Assembly: GCA_030667735.1 (NCBI GenBank)
Contig: DAOUVG010000045.1
Coordinates: 1 to 8,656, forward strand
From: Dehalococcoidales bacterium
GTDB lineage: Bacteria > Chloroflexota > Dehalococcoidia > Dehalococcoidales > Fen-1064
Direction: 5' to 3'
Length of the DNA: 8,656 nucleotides
Numbering within the stretch: the first letter of the stretch is position 1; each line of letters begins with the position of its first letter. This document shows, one piece after another, positions 6,144 through 8,656 of the stretch. The position numbers and the translations under genes were made by a program. The notes below the pieces were generated by a model. The model was not told where the DNA came from. It saw only the letters and a program-made list of their open reading frames with translations, and did no database searches.

Positions 6144-8656
6144 TTAAGCCCTCCTCACGTTGCACAGGAAAGTTTTGAATTCCGGGATAGTAGTGTTGGC
6201 GTCACCAACGTGCGGAGTAAGGATGTTGGCGCTGTCACCCGTGGCCATTCCGCTGTACCCCCAGTGGTTGAGTACGCCAACGTGGTGAATGGCCTTCCCA
6301 TCCACCTGCAGCGGTTGTAAGCGCCTGGTAACCATGGCAACTGCCTGTATTTCTCCGCGGGCGGAGCTCACGATAATCGTGTCTCCATTGCTGATACCCT
6401 TCTCCACAGCCAGGTCTTCACCTATCTCCACATACATATCGGGCATAAGTTCCACCAACCAGGGGAGACTCCTCGTCATAACGCCAGTCTGCCAGTGTTC
6501 GCTGCAACGGTAGGTTGTACCCACGTAGGGGAATCGCTCCGGTGTGCCCCGGTCGTTCATATAGGTGCCGACGAAAGCACAGGGGTTGTTCTTGGCATCT
6601 GACATCAGGTTTCTGTCCAGCGGGCTCTCCCACGGCTCGTAGACCTCGGGTAGTGGCCCGTCCGTACGACCGTAGCCCCAGAGACGTGCTACACCTTCCG
6701 GTTTCATGATGAAGGGCAGGTACTTTGCTCCTTCGGCAGCCTGGTTAATGGGTGCCCAGCCGCCGTCGGGAATGTCACCTTTCCATTTGGTCACGCTGTC
6801 ATAATCGAGGATAACCGGGTGCTCACTGTCCCACGGGTTGCCGTCCAGGTCCACCGATGCCCGGTTGTAGATAATGCGCCGGTTAAGCGGCCAGCACCAG
6901 GACCACTCGGAGTGCAGTCCAATCTTTCCGGGATGCATGTCTGCCGGATTGCGCCTTGCGGCTTTGTTGCCGTCTTCTTCGGTGTACATATTACAGTAGA
7001 GCCAGTTTCCCGAGCTCGTGGTACCGTCATCCTTAAGAGCACCAAAGCTGACGGCGAGTTTACCGGTGGTCAGGTCGTAGCCATTGATTTCCCTGGCTAT
7101 CATATCGGCAGTGACATGCCCGTAATCCCATTCCAGGTCGATTATGGCCTGGCGTCCGGGTGCACTGGCGTCCGCCTGGTAGAGTTCTTGAATCTTGCTC
7201 ATGAGGATACTCATGATTTCCAGGTCAGCCATGGCGTCACCGAGTGGCTCTACTGCCTTGTAGCGCCACTGCGCCCAGCGACCGCTGTTGCTGATGCTAC
7301 CCTCTTTCTCATAGGAACAGGCGGCGGGGAGTACAAAGACCTCGGTACCGATGTCCGCCGGGTCTACCCCCGGCCTCTTCCAGAATTCCGAGGTCTCGGT
7401 CATCCATATATCGGCAGTGACGAGCCAATCCAGGTTCCCCAGGGCAGTACGTGCACCATTCGAGTTGGGGCCACCGGAGGCAGGATTCTGCCCCCATACC
7501 CAGAGCCCCTTGACTATGCCCCGGCCCATTGCCTCTATCATCCCGATGTGGGTGTAGTTTACGCTGGGGTCGCACTTGGGCAGATTGTGGAAACCAAAAT
7601 CATTATCTGCAGTAGCGGCATCCCCGTACCATGCCTTGAGCAGGCTGACTACATACTTCCGGGAGTTGCCCCACCAGTTGGAGCTTACGTCGCCGGCCAA
7701 CCCCTGGGGTGTGATAGTGGCACCAGCATGTTTGCCGGTCCGCAGGATATAGGTATCAAGGTCAGTGTCGCCTTCCATCGGCACATTGAGATAGCCGGGC
7801 AGGATGTGGGCCAGCAGACACATGTCGGTGGAACCCTGGACATTGGATGTGCCTCGCAGGGCGTTGATGCCGCCACCGGCAACACCCATGTTGCCCAGCA
7901 GGAGCTGGAGTACGGCATAGGACCTTACATTCTGGGTACCGTACGTATGCTGGGTGGTCCCCATGGCATACATGATGGTGCCTGCCTTGCCTGTCCGGCC
8001 GGATGCCGCATAGGTCTGGCAGACTTCAAGGTATACGTCTTTTGGCGTACCGGTGATGTCGCAGACTGTGTCCGCGTCGTACCGCGAGTAGTGCTTCTTC
8101 ATGAGCTGGAACACACAGTCGGGGTCTTTCAGTGTCGTGTCAGTGGCGGGCGTGGCAGTATTAGCGTATTTCCAGGTGCCCTTGGACGCAGTGTTGTATT
8201 TGCCGTTCTCTACCTCGCCAAATAACCCGTCAGTGAATTTGAAGTTGGGATTGACGATGCAGGCGGCATTGGTGTACTGCGTTACGTACTCCATGTTGTA
8301 GTTGCCGGGGTTATTCTCCATATCATTGAGAATGTAGTTGATCATACCTCCGATGAAGGCAATGTCCGTACCCGACCTCATCGGAGCATAAATGTCGGCC
8401 TTGGAGGAAGTTCGGGTGAAGCGAGGGTCGACACTGATTAGCTTGGCCCCTTTGTCCATCGCCTCAGTGACCCATTTGAAGGATATGGGGTGATTCTCAG
8501 CGGCATTGGAGCCGATTATCATTATGCAATCGGCATTTCTGAGGTCAATCCAGTGATTGGTCATTGCACCGCGACCGAATGATTCCGCCAAACTGGCGAC
8601 AGTGGCGGAATGTCATATGCGGGCGCAGTGTTCCAGGTACACTATACCGAGTGCCC
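6144..8656 (-). CDS. fdnG: Formate dehydrogenase catalytic (alpha) subunit, selenoprotein, N-terminus beyond the window
   Basis: The last 836 residues of a molybdopterin-bisguanine-dinucleotide formate dehydrogenase of the FdnG type, oxidising formate to CO2. The frame is open to the right edge except for one TGA at 8615-8613, read here as selenocysteine. The context is LEHCARI-Sec-HSATVASLAESFGRGAMTNHW, matching the E. coli FdnG active site (RV-Sec-HGPTVASLAPTFGRGAMTNHW, from memory), including the catalytic His after Sec. Other landmarks after Sec are NAAENHP, VDPRFTRTSSKAD, MYAMGTTQHTYG, NVQGSTDM, WGQNPASGGPNS and a C-terminal molybdopterin dinucleotide-binding region (HVGVLNHWGYSG). The 822 residues after Sec equal the roughly 819 of FdnG, so about 180 N-terminal residues are missing from view, including the expected Tat signal and first Fe-S cluster. 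The TTG at 8591 is therefore not the start. TAA is followed by the Fe-S gene after 1 nt. Confidence 0.93.
8582..8615 (-). promoter_or_regulatory. Selenocysteine UGA codon with SECIS-like hairpin
   Basis: UGA occupies 8615-8613. Starting one or two bases later, the RNA can fold in two exclusive ways. Fold A has arms attccgcc (8582-8589) and ggcggaat (8604-8611) forming 8 bp, topped by ACUG/CAGU (8603-8600 with 8595-8592) with a UU bulge. Fold B pairs CGCC (8598-8595) with GGCG (8589-8586) and leaves a 5-nt apical loop AGUUU, 19-23 nt after the UGA. From memory this is the same register as the E. coli fdnG SECIS loop (AGUCU). Bacterial SECIS elements sit immediately 3' of the UGA inside the coding region and are bound by SelB. 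Hairpin and location are seen directly; SelB recognition is inferred. Confidence 0.75.

Noticed and set aside
6819..8225. A 468-codon open frame on the plus strand opposite fdnG
   Set aside because: It is antisense to a strongly conserved FDH catalytic subunit, has no recognisable domain and no ribosome binding site. Its length is explained by the high-GC codon pattern of the opposite strand.
8589..8591. TTG as start codon of the FDH catalytic subunit
   Set aside because: The codon lies inside the conserved TVASLA active-site segment. The upstream residues and the Sec UGA continue the family alignment, and no ribosome binding site fits.
1..8656. CRISPR arrays, tRNA or rRNA genes, insertion sequences
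   Set aside because: I saw no regularly spaced direct repeats, no tRNA cloverleaf or rRNA signature, and no transposase or terminal inverted repeats.

Overview
The window is about 8.7 kb of bacterial DNA of moderately high GC content with ordinary prokaryotic gene packing. Its anchor is an anaerobic respiratory operon on the minus strand: a selenocysteine-containing formate dehydrogenase (FdnG-type catalytic subunit), a membrane-anchored four-cluster ferredoxin-like subunit, and a ten-helix NrfD/HybB-type quinone-site subunit. This operon type, a TIGR04076-family protein, and a four-helix membrane PAS protein together fit a strict anaerobe. Protein style suggests Dehalococcoidia/Chloroflexota or a similar sediment or groundwater lineage. 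That placement is inference from remembered family resemblance, not a search.

Layout, left to right. Positions 1-156 (minus) are the N-terminus of a membrane protein running off the left edge, with a good promoter at 211-239. Positions 157-610 hold no convincing gene. Positions 611-1745 (minus) are a two-gene unit with an 8-nt overlap: a TIGR04076-family small Cys-rich protein, then a class I SAM methyltransferase. A divergent intergenic region (1746-2096) carries two palindromes that could be operators. On the plus strand follow a possible 43-aa small ORF (2097-2228), an XRE-family DNA-binding regulator (2267-2674), a membrane PAS-domain protein with no transmitter domain (2814-3626), and a small two-helix membrane protein (3732-3962).

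The plus-strand genes converge on the formate dehydrogenase operon, whose 3' end is marked by a strong intrinsic terminator (12-bp perfect stem plus T-run, 4076-4123). The operon reads right to left: fdnG (8656 to 6144, cut by the window edge), the Fe-S subunit (6142-5336), and the NrfD subunit (5339-4176). A 1-nt gap and a 4-nt overlap indicate translational coupling.

The key reading is that fdnG does not start at the TTG at 8591, where a standard-code ORF finder puts it. The frame is open to the window edge except for one TGA at 8613-8615. That TGA sits exactly at the catalytic Sec position of formate dehydrogenase N (context R-I-Sec-H...TVASLA) and is followed by a SECIS-like hairpin. Electrons would pass from formate at the Mo/W-bisPGD-Sec site through the Fe-S subunit to menaquinone at the NrfD subunit. 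No haem b subunit is present. No link between the regulator/PAS cluster and the formate dehydrogenase is proven by the sequence.
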